A stretch of DNA of 64,000 nt from JBGPTF01 sp041490445 (GTDB lineage Bacteria; Acidobacteriota; Terriglobia; Acidiferrales; UBA7541): the NCBI GenBank assembly GCA_041490445.1, contig JBGPTF010000009.1, forward strand, positions 1-64,000. The letters run 5' to 3'. Shown piece by piece: positions 8,759 to 17,551 of the stretch. The notes below the pieces were generated by a model that saw only the letters and a program-made list of their open reading frames with translations, was not told the DNA's origin and did no database searches. How positions within the stretch are numbered: position 1 is the stretch's first letter; the number at the start of each line of letters is the position of its first letter. The position numbers and the translations under genes are program-made.

Positions 8759-9877
8759 ATGGCTACGCCAACCAAGCAGCGGCTGAGCTACATCGATTGG
8801 ATGCGCGGCTTCGCCTGCCTGATGATGTTCCAGACGCACTGCTACGATTCGTGGCTCAACGACGCGGCGCGAACATCCACATTTTTCAAGTGGTCTCAAC
8901 TCGGGGGTACGCTTCCTGCGCCGCTGTTCCTATTCCTTGCCGGCGTTTCCTTCGCGCTCGTGACCGACCGCATGCGGGCAAAGGGCGCGTCACCGAACGA
9001 AATCGCGAACACGACGATTCGGCGCGGCGCGGAGATTTTCGGACTCGGATTGCTGTTCCGTGTACAGGAATTTCTGCTTGGCCAGCCCTCGGCGCCGTGG
9101 ACCGATCTGCTGCGCGTGGACATCCTGAATACGATTGGCTTCTCGATGATGTTGATGGGGTTGGTCTGCCGGCTGGCGAAGTCGCGCGCAGGCAATACCG
9201 TCCTCGCGGGCGCCACGGCGATTGCCATTGCGGTCGTGACTCCGCTGCTTTGGACGACCTGGCGGCCGCGCTGGCTGCCATGGTTTCTTGAATCGTACGT
9301 GAACGGCGTTCACATCTACGATTCACCGCGTCCGTGGCTCTTTCCTCTTTTCCCGTGGGCGGGTTTTGCGTTTGCCGGGCTTGCGCTCGGGTTCCTGCTC
9401 CTCTCGGATTGGTCGCGGCAACGCGAGCATGCAGCGGCGAGTTTGTTCGGCCTTGTCGGCGCAGCCCTGTTCGCGCTGGGGATCTGGCTCGATGCGCGGC
9501 CGACGCAGCTTTACGCCGTGTACGATTTCTGGCATTCCAGCCCCGATTTCTTTCTGATCCGCGCCGGAATCCTGATGGCGATCGTAGCGGCGAGCTACGC
9601 GTGGTGCCTGGGGCCGGGCGAATGGGGTTTCAGCCCGCTCATTCAACTCGGAAAGGCCTCGCTACTTGTCTATTGGGTGCACATCGAGTTTGTGTACGGA
9701 AGTTTGTCGATTCTGCCCAAGCATGGAGTGAGCGTGCCGATGGCTTCGCTTGGATTGCTGACCATTTTCACGGCAATGGTCTTGCTCTCGCTGGGGCGCA
9801 CGCGCTGGAAGGGCCGCGGGGCGGAAATCGCGGGCTGGGTGCGCCGCGGCTTGTCGCGCACCGCAAGCGAAGGGTGA
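8759..9877 (+). CDS. DUF1624-type (heparan-alpha-glucosaminide N-acetyltransferase-like) membrane protein
   Basis: A 372-residue polytopic inner-membrane protein. It opens with RLSYIDWMRGFACLMMFQTH, the hallmark of the DUF1624/acyltransferase-3-like family, with an Asp-x-x-Arg-Gly core followed by the first membrane span and a His. About ten hydrophobic spans can be counted, including LFLFLAGVSFALV, TIGFSMMLMGLVC, FAFAGLALGFLLL and ASLLVYWVHIEFVYG. Members move acetyl or acyl groups across the membrane onto sugars, but the substrate cannot be read here. It is monocistronic: the next gene is convergent, with a stop two bases away. Confidence 0.75.
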   Translation: MATPTKQRLSYIDWMRGFACLMMFQTHCYDSWLNDAARTSTFFKWSQLGGTLPAPLFLFLAGVSFALVTDRMRAKGASPNEIANTTIRRGAEIFGLGLLFRVQEFLLGQPSAPWTDLLRVDILNTIGFSMMLMGLVCRLAKSRAGNTVLAGATAIAIAVVTPLLWTTWRPRWLPWFLESYVNGVHIYDSPRPWLFPLFPWAGFAFAGLALGFLLLSDWSRQREHAAASLFGLVGAALFALGIWLDARPTQLYAVYDFWHSSPDFFLIRAGILMAIVAASYAWCLGPGEWGFSPLIQLGKASLLVYWVHIEFVYGSLSILPKHGVSVPMASLGLLTIFTAMVLLSLGRTRWKGRGAEIAGWVRRGLSRTASEG

Positions 9878-9878
9878 C

Positions 9879-10250
9879 CTACTTCTTCGGCGGATTCAGC
9901 GGATTCTGTACTGGGATCGCCGAGTCAATCGGATTCGGCTGCGGCAGCTTGAAAATAAGCTCGCCGGGTTTCGCCAAGCCCAGATCATCGCGCGCGATTC
10001 TTTCGATGGCGCGGGGGTCTGTCTTGAGCGCCTTCACTTTTTCCTGCAACTCGCGGTTCTCATCGTCGAGCCGCTGAATTTCCTGCCGGATTTGTTTCGC
10101 CTGCTTTTGCGACTGGCGCATGGCGATCAGTCCGTGGTGGCCGAAGATATCGTGAACGACCAGCAAGGCGAAGAGGAGCAGGATCAGCTCGCGGGAATAG
10201 CGGCGCGCGAACGGCAGGAGTTTCTCGCGGTAGATCAGGCGCAAATCCAT
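9879..10250 (-). CDS. DivIC/FtsB-like septum formation protein
   Basis: A 123-residue bitopic protein with a short cytoplasmic N-terminus, one span (RELILLLFALLVVHDIFG, about residues 20-37), and a coiled coil (QSQKQAKQIRQEIQRLDDEN) ending in the diagnostic DPRAIERIARDDLGLAKPGE segment (about 82-101). That tail is how DivIC/FtsB proteins bind their divisome partners. A proline-rich tail follows. The start at 10250 is chosen because GGAGGAGG lies just upstream and residues before it are not family-like. It overlaps the pgm stop by 16 bases, so both are probably co-transcribed. Confidence 0.85.
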   Translation of the reverse strand: MDLRLIYREKLLPFARRYSRELILLLFALLVVHDIFGHHGLIAMRQSQKQAKQIRQEIQRLDDENRELQEKVKALKTDPRAIERIARDDLGLAKPGELIFKLPQPNPIDSAIPVQNPLNPPKK

Positions 10251-11641
10251 TGGCGCGCCTCCTCCGCGAGATGTCGCGAAGCTGCCGGAGAGCTGGTTTC
10301 GGCGTAGATGCGGACCAGCGGTTCGGTCCCCGAGGGACGCATCAGGACCCACGCTCCGTCTTCCAAGATCAGTTTCAGACCGTCCGTGCGATTCGTCCGG
10401 GCGACACGCCGGCCGGAGAATTCCTTCGGCTCGCGCGCCAGGCGTTGAGAGAGTGCCGCCTGCACCGTTTCGGGCACGTGAAGATTCACGCGAACCGGCC
10501 AGTATTCACCGCCCACGCGGCGAAAGAGATCGTGAAGCTGTTCGCTGAGTGACGCCCGGCGCGTGGCGATCATTTCCGCGACGAGCAGGCAAGCGAGGAT
10601 TCCGTCTTTTTCCGGCACGTGTCCGTGAATGGTCAGCCCAGCGCTCTCTTCACCGCCCAAAGCTATCTTTCCTTCACGAAGGAGGCCGCCGATGTATTTG
10701 AAGCCCACGGGCGTTTCATAGAGGGGAACGCCGTGGAACCTGGCAACAGCGTCCAACAGATGCGTGGTCGCCACGCTGCGAGCCGCGCCGAGTTTCCAGC
10801 CTCGCGTCTCGAGAAGGTAGTCGAAGAGGAGAGCCAGAATGTGATTCGGTGAAATAAACGCGCCGTCGCGGTCGAGGATGCCGAAGCGATCCGCATCGCC
10901 GTCGGTCGCGAGGCCTGCGGCTGCCTTGTGAACGCGCAAGGCGTCGCGAAGGGGCAGGAGATTCTCTTCCGAGGGGTCGGGGCCGCTGCCGTCGAAAAGA
11001 ACGTCGCGATTGGCGCGAATGGTTGTGACGGCGATGCTGTGCTCCCCAAGCGCGCGATCCAGATAGCCGGCGCCGCAGCCGTGCAAGACGTCACAGACAA
11101 AGGAGAGCTTCGCTTTGCGGATGGCATCGAAGCGGACCAGTTCGGCGAGACGTGCGAGATATGGCCCTCCGGGGTCTACGGTTTCCAATTCATTCTCGGC
11201 CTCCGAGGCAGGCGCCGCAACCTCACCGAGGCGCGCCGCGCGGGCTTCGATGTCACGCGTCACTTCCGGGAGGGCAGGGCTGCCGTCCGGACCGGAGACT
11301 TTTAGTCCATTATATTCCGCGGGATTGTGACTTGCAGTGATGTTGATTGCACCATCCAGCTTGCGGCGCAAAATCTCAAATGCGATTGCAGGGGTAGGCG
11401 TCGCGCGCTGGCAGAAGAGGACGCGGCAACCGTGCGCGTGCAACACTTCGGCGGCGGCACGCGCAAATTCCTCCGAGAAGAAGCGGGTGTCGTAGCCGAC
11501 GAGCAGGGCAGGTGACTGGTTGTGCGCGCGAACGTGGCCGGCGATGGCGGCTGCGGCCGTGCGCACACCGCCAAACGTGAACTGGTCGGCGATGATCGCG
11601 CGCCAACCTGACGTGCCGAAATGGATCGAGTTGCTCGCCAC
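10235..11641 (-). CDS. phosphoglucomutase/phosphomannomutase family protein
   Basis: An alpha-D-phosphohexomutase with all four signatures: the phosphoserine loop ITASHNPAEYNGLK (about residue 103), the Mg-binding DGDADRFGILD (about 243), the sugar-specificity loop GGEESAG (about 327) and the phosphate-binding RPSGTEPLVRIYAE (about 432). Substrate (glucose or mannose phosphates) cannot be told by eye. The frame can be extended to 11761, but the family N-terminus (SIHFGTSGWRAIIAD) begins just after GTG 11641. A TACAAT box eight bases before that GTG on the reverse strand suggests a leaderless or very short-leader transcript. This start gives 468 residues. cutA diverges 80 bases away. Confidence 0.88.
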   Translation of the reverse strand: MASNSIHFGTSGWRAIIADQFTFGGVRTAAAAIAGHVRAHNQSPALLVGYDTRFFSEEFARAAAEVLHAHGCRVLFCQRATPTPAIAFEILRRKLDGAINITASHNPAEYNGLKVSGPDGSPALPEVTRDIEARAARLGEVAAPASEAENELETVDPGGPYLARLAELVRFDAIRKAKLSFVCDVLHGCGAGYLDRALGEHSIAVTTIRANRDVLFDGSGPDPSEENLLPLRDALRVHKAAAGLATDGDADRFGILDRDGAFISPNHILALLFDYLLETRGWKLGAARSVATTHLLDAVARFHGVPLYETPVGFKYIGGLLREGKIALGGEESAGLTIHGHVPEKDGILACLLVAEMIATRRASLSEQLHDLFRRVGGEYWPVRVNLHVPETVQAALSQRLAREPKEFSGRRVARTNRTDGLKLILEDGAWVLMRPSGTEPLVRIYAETSSPAASRHLAEEARQWICA

Positions 11642-11721
11642 CGGCGCGTATTGTATCTTGGCGCACGAGTTGTGCGCTGAACCGTTCACGCACGAGGGAT
11701 GGGAAAGAGTAAAGGCGGCAA

Positions 11722-12072
11722 ATGACAGCGACAAAGAAACATCTCGTCGTTCTGGTGACATGCGGCACGGCCAGCGAGGCCGATCGGATTGCCCGCGAGC
11801 TTGTGGCGAAGCGGTTGGCGGCGTGCGTCAACATCTGGGAATCGCCGGTGCGCTCGATTTACCGCTGGAAGGGCAGGATGGAAACCGCGCCGGAACATTT
11901 ACTTCTTATCAAGACGACGCAAAGCCGTCTCGCCGAGTTGCAACGAAGAATCCGAGAACTGCACAACTACGATGTGCCCGAAGTGATCGCGCTGCCGATT
12001 ATCGGCGGTTCGCCGGAATACCTTGCCTGGCTGGATGAAAGTGTGCGAAAGAAGGAGACAGCAAAGAAGTAG
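11722..12072 (+). CDS. cutA: CutA family protein
   Basis: The 116-residue protein matches CutA1 in length and motifs: LVVLVTCGTASEADRIA, the KRLAACVNIWESPVRSIYRWKG stretch, LLIKTT and YDVPEVIALPIIGGSPEYL near the C-terminus. CutA1 is a trimeric ferredoxin-like protein first linked to divalent-metal tolerance; its molecular job remains debated. ATG 11722 follows a purine-rich stretch and diverges from pgm. The C-terminal lysine-rich tail is ordinary. No metal transporter lies nearby. Confidence 0.93.
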   Translation: MTATKKHLVVLVTCGTASEADRIARELVAKRLAACVNIWESPVRSIYRWKGRMETAPEHLLLIKTTQSRLAELQRRIRELHNYDVPEVIALPIIGGSPEYLAWLDESVRKKETAKK

Positions 12073-12152
12073 GGAACTCGCGGACGCTCCTCCCGCCCTG
12101 TAAGATTATTTCTCTCCTGAACTTTTTCTCCGCGTCTGCACCTACTCCGTGG

Positions 12153-13292
12153 TCAGACCTTGCTGAGAGCCTGGTCGAGATCCGCGATCAAATCTTCCAC
12201 GTCCTCGATGCCAACGGAGAGGCGGACGAGGCCGTCGGTGATCCCGATCCGCTGCCGCACATCGGGAGGGATCGAGGCATGAGTCATCAGCGCGGGAAGG
12301 GAGATCAGAGTCTCCACGCCGCCCAGACTTTCGGCGAGCGAGCAAAGCTTCACGTGATTGAGCAAGCGCCGGGCGGCTTCGAGCGAGCCGAGGTCGAACG
12401 AGAGCATGGCGCCAAACCCGCGCTGCTGCCGCTTCGCAATTTCATGCTGCGGATGGGACGCGAGCCCCGGGTAGATCACGCGCTTCACTTTTGGATGTTT
12501 TTCCAGGAATTCCGCCAGGGCCATGCCATTCGAATTGTGGCGCTCCATGCGGACGGCGAGCGTCTTGATCCCGCGCGAGACGAGGAAACAATCCATCGGC
12601 GCGAGGCCGGCGCCGGCGGAGCGCTGCAGGAAATAAATCTTCTCGGCGTCTTCCTGCCGGGTGAGGATGACCGCGCCGCCGACCGCGTCACTGTGTCCGT
12701 TTAAATATTTCGTCATCGAGTGCACAACGATATGGGCGCCGAGCGCGATCGGCTGCTGGAGATAAGGACTGAGAAACGTGTTGTCCACAACGAGGGTGCA
12801 GTTGCGCTCGCGGGCGATCTTCGCAACGGCCGCAATGTCCGTCACCGTCATCGTTGGATTGGTCGGGGTCTCGACGTAAATCATTTTCGTGGCGGGCTTG
12901 AGCGCCTGGTTGATCTTGTCGAGAGAGGACGTGTCGACAAAACTGAATTCCAGGCCGAAGTGCACGAGAAGCTGCGTGGTGATGCGGAAGACGCCGCCAT
13001 ACACTGCCTGGGAGAGAATGGCGTGGTCGCCGGGGCGGAGCAGGCGGAACACCGAGTCGATCGCAGCCATGCCGGAGGTGAACACGTATGCCGCATGACC
13101 GCCCTCGAGTTTCGCGACGCAGCGCTCAAGCGCCCGGCGATTCGGATGCGCCGTGCGGGCGTAGTCGAAGCCCTTATTCTTCCCGAGTTCTTCCTGCACA
13201 TAGGTGGACGTCTGATAAATCGGTGCGACGATCGCCCCGGTGGTCGGATCAGGCTCCTGCCCCACGTGGATCGCGTCTGTCGAAAACCCCAT
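12153..13292 (-). CDS. cystathionine gamma-synthase/gamma-lyase family PLP enzyme
   Basis: A 379-residue Cys/Met-metabolism PLP enzyme. Typical landmarks are STDAIHVGQEPDPTTGAIV at the N-terminus, YARTAHPNRRALE, FTSGMAAIDSVFRLL, the VVDNTFLSPYLQQP Asp that holds the pyridine nitrogen, and the Schiff-base lysine in VVHSMTKYLNGHSD (residue 195). Synthase (methionine biosynthesis) and lyase (cysteine formation) cannot be separated on sequence alone here. ATG 13292 is preceded by GAGGAGG; the longer frame to 13436 codes for non-family residues. Monocistronic, with no SAM riboswitch recognised upstream. Confidence 0.9.
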   Translation of the reverse strand: MGFSTDAIHVGQEPDPTTGAIVAPIYQTSTYVQEELGKNKGFDYARTAHPNRRALERCVAKLEGGHAAYVFTSGMAAIDSVFRLLRPGDHAILSQAVYGGVFRITTQLLVHFGLEFSFVDTSSLDKINQALKPATKMIYVETPTNPTMTVTDIAAVAKIARERNCTLVVDNTFLSPYLQQPIALGAHIVVHSMTKYLNGHSDAVGGAVILTRQEDAEKIYFLQRSAGAGLAPMDCFLVSRGIKTLAVRMERHNSNGMALAEFLEKHPKVKRVIYPGLASHPQHEIAKRQQRGFGAMLSFDLGSLEAARRLLNHVKLCSLAESLGGVETLISLPALMTHASIPPDVRQRIGITDGLVRLSVGIEDVEDLIADLDQALSKV

Positions 13293-13597
13293 GCAGTGCC
13301 TCCTCGAACAGCGGCCACAACCGCGCAGCCGGAAACATTTTAAGAGATGCCCCGGCGGGCGTTTTTGATTGCGGAAATTTTGCCGCCGGTATATGAGTGG
13401 AGATAAGCGCGCATTGACCGGCGGCGGCGCCGCCAATTTTGCCGGTCGAAGGTAGCGCAGACAAACGTGGCAGTCAAATGCGGGGGCGAAAATGGAAAGG
13501 TTGCGCCCGCTGCGGGCGGTGCATCGGATTCACAGCCGTCTTGCATCGAAGAGAGAGCAAACAGGTGGCTAATCGTAACTCTGGAGCGAAATACAGA
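13293..13597. other. divergent intergenic region
   Basis: This 305-base gap lies between the divergent PLP-enzyme gene and the secreted protein at 13598. It should hold both promoters, but no pair of -35/-10 boxes stands out. A short GC-rich dyad (GCCCGC, then GCGGGC) occurs near 13506. Frames extending into it lack ribosome binding sites and family resemblance. I see no RNA gene. Confidence 0.3.
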
Positions 13598-14026
13598 ATG
13601 ATGCAGAAGAGAATTTCGATGTCTGGGTTGCGTCCCCTCGTCCTTGCGGGAGTGGTGTTGCTCCTGAGCACGGCGGTAGCCATCGCGCAATCCAATTCCA
13701 GCGACAAGAACGACAAAGCAAGGGAATCCGCGACCACAAAGCTTCGCATCGAGGTGGTTGCCGGCGACAAAGACGCTCCAGTGGCCAACGCCAGTGTCTA
13801 CGTTCGTTTTGCCGAAAGCGGCGGTTTTCTCCGCAAAGATAAGAAGATTGAAATGAGCCTGAAGACGAGCCAGGAAGGGATCGCGAAGGCGCCGGAGATT
13901 CGGCGCGGAAAGGTGCTCATCCAGGTTGTCGCGCCGGGCTGGAAGACGTTTGGGCAGTGGTACACGCTCGAGAAAGACGAGGAGACGATAAAGATCAAGC
14001 TGGAGAAGCCGCCTCATTGGTATTGA
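13598..14026 (+). CDS. secreted hypothetical protein with a carboxypeptidase-regulatory-like sandwich
   Basis: A 142-residue exported protein. The N-terminus has a signal peptide (PLVLAGVVLLLSTAVAIAQ, cleavage likely after AIA-Q). The mature part reads as a small beta-sandwich, with LRIEVVAGDKDAPVANASVYV resembling the first strands of CarboxypepD_reg/PEGA-type domains and GKVLIQVVAPGWKTFGQWYTL resembling the last. No catalytic motif is visible. Start choice between ATGs at 13598, 13601 and 13619 is uncertain; a weak GGAG lies twelve bases before the first. It stands alone, with dyad-rich DNA downstream. Confidence 0.65.
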   Translation: MMQKRISMSGLRPLVLAGVVLLLSTAVAIAQSNSSDKNDKARESATTKLRIEVVAGDKDAPVANASVYVRFAESGGFLRKDKKIEMSLKTSQEGIAKAPEIRRGKVLIQVVAPGWKTFGQWYTLEKDEETIKIKLEKPPHWY

Positions 14027-14068
14027 AATTGCTTCGGTGCGATTCCACGAAAATCTTCAGAAGTCTTC

Positions 14069-14260
14069 TCACATAATGTGAAAAGTTTTTCCTCGCGTGA
14101 GAGAATCGGTCGCCTGTTGCAAGGGCTGCGAAGAGGAATTGCGGATTCTGCGGGTGTGATTGCCCACAAATTGTGCAAAGAGGATGAATGTCTTGAAGGG
14201 AGTGCACTTAAGAATCTCGCGATGGGTTTTTCCACAAGGATTTCAACACAACTGTTGAAA
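14069..14260. repeat. dyad-rich intergenic segment with DnaA-box-like motif
   Basis: Two perfect palindromes are visible: TCACAT-A-ATGTGA at 14069-14081 and TTTCAACA-caac-TGTTGAAA at 14241-14260. Just before the second lies TTTTCCACA, one mismatch from the DnaA box TTATCCACA. The 247-base gap (14027-14273) separates a forward gene from a reverse, broken epimerase gene. The dyads could be operators, weak terminators or replication-protein sites; nothing here decides. Confidence 0.35.
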
Positions 14261-14273
14261 ACTGCTCTTGGCG

Positions 14274-15332
14274 TCAGGCGCGGATGGTATCGAGCAATGC
14301 TTCACGCGTCGAGAAACGAAGGACTTGATCCTTTTCCGCGCCAAGCATGGCTTCCAAACGGCTTGTGTCCATCGTGTAGTTCGTCAGGTAATAGGGAACA
14401 CTCTCCGCCGGGACTCCGGAAAGGCCGATCTTCCAGAAAAATCGAAGGGTGCGCTCGATTTGCTTCACGGAATTGAGCCGCAGGACAGGAGTACCAGCCA
14501 GGCGGACACACTCGCCGAAGGAAATTGGGGGGCCGCTGCCGGCAAGGTTCAGGACTTGCAGGGAGCGGGGCTGATAATTCTTGAGCGTCCAGAGCAGGAC
14601 GCGTGTCACATCATCCACGTGTACGAACTGAAGCAGCCCGCCCTCGCTTGATTTCGGCAAAAGCGCATGCACCTTCCATCCCCGGGCCTCGAATAGCCGT
14701 GCGAGGCCGCCGCGGCCACTCGGCCGGCCGCGGATCGCCCGCAAGATGAAATTGTCCACCGATGCGCCGGCGTAGATGTGCGGGCGGTAGATGTACATCG
14801 CACCGCCGCCAAGCTTTGGAAACATTTGCCGGCAAATCAGATCCGTCTCGCGCTTGTGGATGGCGTAGGGAAGCGTGTGCGCCTGGAGGGGGGCGTCTTC
14901 GGTGACGCGGTCGAGTAAATCCGGGCCGTACGCGGATACGCTGGAGGGGAAAACAAATAGCCGGACGTTTGTGGCCTGGCGGTTGCGTTGTGCGACGGCC
15001 TCGAGGAGATGTTGCGTTGCTGCCACATTCGCTTGCCACATCCGGTTGACGTCTGTGATGCCCGTTCTCACCGGGTCAATGATGAAGGCAAGGTGCAGGA
15101 TGGTGTCAATTGGCTCATTCAGGACGAGCCTTGATAGAGATTCCTGTCCTTGAGGGCTGGACAAGTCCAATTGCATGAACTTTCCGGCGGGAGTGCCCGG
15201 TGACGGGACATGAAGATCGACGGAGAGGAGATCCTACTCGCCCAGGAGCGGAGCCAAGCGCCTTCCGAGATTATCGGAGATGCCCGTAACGAGAATTCGG
15301 CGCAGCGCAGGTTTGGAGGATGGGTCCGGCAA
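14274..15332 (-). pseudogene. NAD-dependent epimerase/dehydratase with in-frame amber codon
   Basis: The long frame from ATG 15176 gives 300 residues of an extended short-chain dehydrogenase: ILHLAFIIDPV, FVFPSSVSAYGPD, the catalytic YAIHK pair and LLQFVHVDDVTRVLL. It lacks the N-terminal Rossmann loop. That loop is present upstream in the same frame: RRILVTGISDNLGRRLAPLLGE, then TAG (15234-15236 on the reverse strand), then DLLSVDLHVPSPGTPAGKFM running into ATG 15176. So one point mutation interrupts an otherwise complete gene starting near TTG 15332. It could be a real pseudogene, a sequencing error or, less likely, readthrough. A product from 15176 would lack NAD binding. Confidence 0.75.
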
Positions 15333-15452
15333 TCGGAAACTCCGACAACAGCGTGGTCAATCTACCATAGCCGGTTCCGAGTGAGCCAATGGCTTGCATT
15401 GCGCGCGAGCAAGAGCGATATTGGCCACGTGACTGAGCAGCAGGAGCGGTTG

Positions 15453-16574
15453 ATGGAGTCCCCGGCGTACACGGGGATCACTGTCTGGCAATTGGTTTGG
15501 AACGACCTGAAGTCGCGACCGGTCAGGACCGCGGTGGCGATTATCGGGGTCGCGATCGAGATCCTGCTCGTGCTGCTGATCGTCGGAATGACCAGCGGGG
15601 TCATCTCGGAGTGGGCGCATCGTGTCGAAGGCGTAGGCGCGGACATCCTTATTCAGCCCCCCAACTCCTCCATTTTCCTTGCGTTGACGAGTCCCGTTAT
15701 GCAGGAATCCCTTCGAGACAAGATCACCGCCTTGAAGAGCATTGACGAGGTGGCCCCCGTCCTGGTGGCCGCCGACACGCGCGGCCTGGATCTGATTTAC
15801 GGGATCGACTACACGAGCTTTAATGCATTGAGCGCGAGCGGTTTTCGGTTTCTTCGCGGCCAAGCATTCTCCGGGCCGGACGATGCAATCGTTGACGACC
15901 TGAAGGCGGCATCGAAGAAATTGAAAGTCGGGGACAAGATCGTTCTCCTGGGCCACGAGTTTTCGGTTTGCGGGATTGTCTATCACGGCCGCGGGGCCCG
16001 GTACTACATCCCCCTGAAAACCGCGCAGGAACTTGTGGGGGCCGAAGGCCGGATCTCGATGTTCTACGTTCGCAGCACGGGCGATATTGAGGGCACGCGG
16101 CAACAACTCGCGCAAATCCTTCCAGGTCACAAGATTCTGTCAATGGCGGAGTATTTGAGCCTGATGAATTCGACCAAGATGCCCGAGCTGAGGCCCTTTA
16201 TCCGGTCGATGGTAATCGTTGGGGTGACGATCAGCTTTCTGGTTGTGCTGCTGACGATGCACTCCATGGTCTCCGAACGGACGCGAGAGATCGGCATTCT
16301 GAAGGCGTTGGGAGCTTCGCGCATAGCGATTCTTCGCCTGATGCTTCAGGAATCCTTGTTGCTGGCAGCTCTCGGCGCAGCCGCCGGACTGGTCTGTACC
16401 TATGGTGTCAAAGCGGTACTCGGCGAAACACTGCCGACGCTGACGATCCTGATCTCGCACGGCTGGGTGCTTCGCGCCGTGGCGCTGGCGCTGGCCGGAG
16501 CGCTGGCCGGCGCCATCTATCCGGCTTATCGCGCGGCTACGATAGATCCGGTGGACGCGCTGGCCTATGAATAG
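15453..16574 (+). CDS. FtsX/MacB-type ABC transporter permease
   Basis: A 373-residue membrane protein with one N-terminal span (VRTAVAIIGVAIEILLVLLI), a large MacB_PCD-like periplasmic domain (about residues 50-255), and three C-terminal spans in the FtsX domain: MVIVGVTISFLVVLLTM, LLLAALGAAAGLVCTYG and AVALALAGALAGAIYPAY. The motif SERTREIGILKALGASR is the coupling helix typical of this family. ATG 15453 is chosen because GGAG lies seven bases upstream; the earlier frame runs antisense to the epimerase. No ATPase or membrane-fusion gene is adjacent, so its partner must be encoded elsewhere. Confidence 0.85.
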   Translation: MESPAYTGITVWQLVWNDLKSRPVRTAVAIIGVAIEILLVLLIVGMTSGVISEWAHRVEGVGADILIQPPNSSIFLALTSPVMQESLRDKITALKSIDEVAPVLVAADTRGLDLIYGIDYTSFNALSASGFRFLRGQAFSGPDDAIVDDLKAASKKLKVGDKIVLLGHEFSVCGIVYHGRGARYYIPLKTAQELVGAEGRISMFYVRSTGDIEGTRQQLAQILPGHKILSMAEYLSLMNSTKMPELRPFIRSMVIVGVTISFLVVLLTMHSMVSERTREIGILKALGASRIAILRLMLQESLLLAALGAAAGLVCTYGVKAVLGETLPTLTILISHGWVLRAVALALAGALAGAIYPAYRAATIDPVDALAYE

Positions 16575-16677
16575 CGGCAGCGGCACGCCCGCGGCGGGAT
16601 CGGCGGTCGCCTCTCGGATGGGCAGAGCCGGTGGCGTGATATGATTTCCCGGCACCACCTACTGAGCGCGTCTTTCC

Positions 16678-17547
16678 ATGAAGAGGTTGATCGTCAACGC
16701 GGATGATTTTGGGCTGACGGCGGGGGTGAACCGGGGGATTCTCCGCGCGTTTCAAGAGGGCATCCTGACGAGCACGACGATAATGGCGAACGGCGAAGCT
16801 TTCGACGATGCCGTCGCGCTGGCTCGCGCGAATCCAAGACTCGGAGTCGGCTGCCATCTCGTGCTGGTAGGCGGAAATGCCCTGACAAGTCGTGACGAAG
16901 CGCCCACGCTGGTGGACCGCAACGGGCAATTGCCGGCTTCGCTCGAGAAGCTGCTGGCGAGACTGGCGTGCGGCGCGGTGAAGCCGGAACACATCGAGCG
17001 GGAGCTGCGGGCGCAGATTGAGCGCGTCCGCGCCGAGGGAATCGAGCTGACGCATCTCGATTCCCACAAGCACACGCACATCTGGCCGCAGGTGATGCAG
17101 CCGCTCGCGCGAGTGGCCGAGGAATTCGGCATCCGGCGAGTTCGCAAGCCGTTCGAAGGGTTGCGAGGCGTTCTCCGGCTGTCGCGCAATGGCGAAGGCC
17201 GCGCCGCCCTTTCGCAGCGCGCGAAGGCCACCGCGGCACAGGTTGCCGCACCGCGCTTTCAGCGGCTCGTCAAGACACACGGATTGCGCACGCCGGACAA
17301 TTTTTTCGGCATCGGGCTCACGGGCCATCTCGGAGCGGCAGCGATTGTCAAAATCCTCGAAGCCCTTCCCGAGGGAACGAGCGAGCTGATGTGCCATCCG
17401 GGGCTGTATGATCGTGGACTGGAACGCGCGCCGACGCGGCTCAAGCGAGCACGAGAAGCAGAACTCGAAGGCCTGCTCGCTCCCGCGGCGCGCCAAACCA
17501 TCAAGGAACGAGGCATTCAATTGATCAGCTACCGGGAGTTGAACTAA
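16678..17547 (+). CDS. ChbG/HpnK family deacetylase
   Basis: A 289-residue YdjC-like carbohydrate deacetylase. The metal-binding pattern is clear: KRLIVNADDFGLTAGVNRGI (Asp-Asp at residues 8-9), GVGCHLVLVGG (His) and ELTHLDSHKHTHIWP with two further His ligands; ELMCHPGLYD lies near the C-terminus. Members remove N-acetyl groups from chitooligosaccharides or, as HpnK, belong to hopanoid gene sets. The next gene, a glycosyltransferase, begins four bases after the stop, so a role in glycolipid or polysaccharide assembly is more likely here than chitin use. Substrate unknown. Confidence 0.85.
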   Translation: MKRLIVNADDFGLTAGVNRGILRAFQEGILTSTTIMANGEAFDDAVALARANPRLGVGCHLVLVGGNALTSRDEAPTLVDRNGQLPASLEKLLARLACGAVKPEHIERELRAQIERVRAEGIELTHLDSHKHTHIWPQVMQPLARVAEEFGIRRVRKPFEGLRGVLRLSRNGEGRAALSQRAKATAAQVAAPRFQRLVKTHGLRTPDNFFGIGLTGHLGAAAIVKILEALPEGTSELMCHPGLYDRGLERAPTRLKRAREAELEGLLAPAARQTIKERGIQLISYRELN

Positions 17548-17551
17548 CGCG

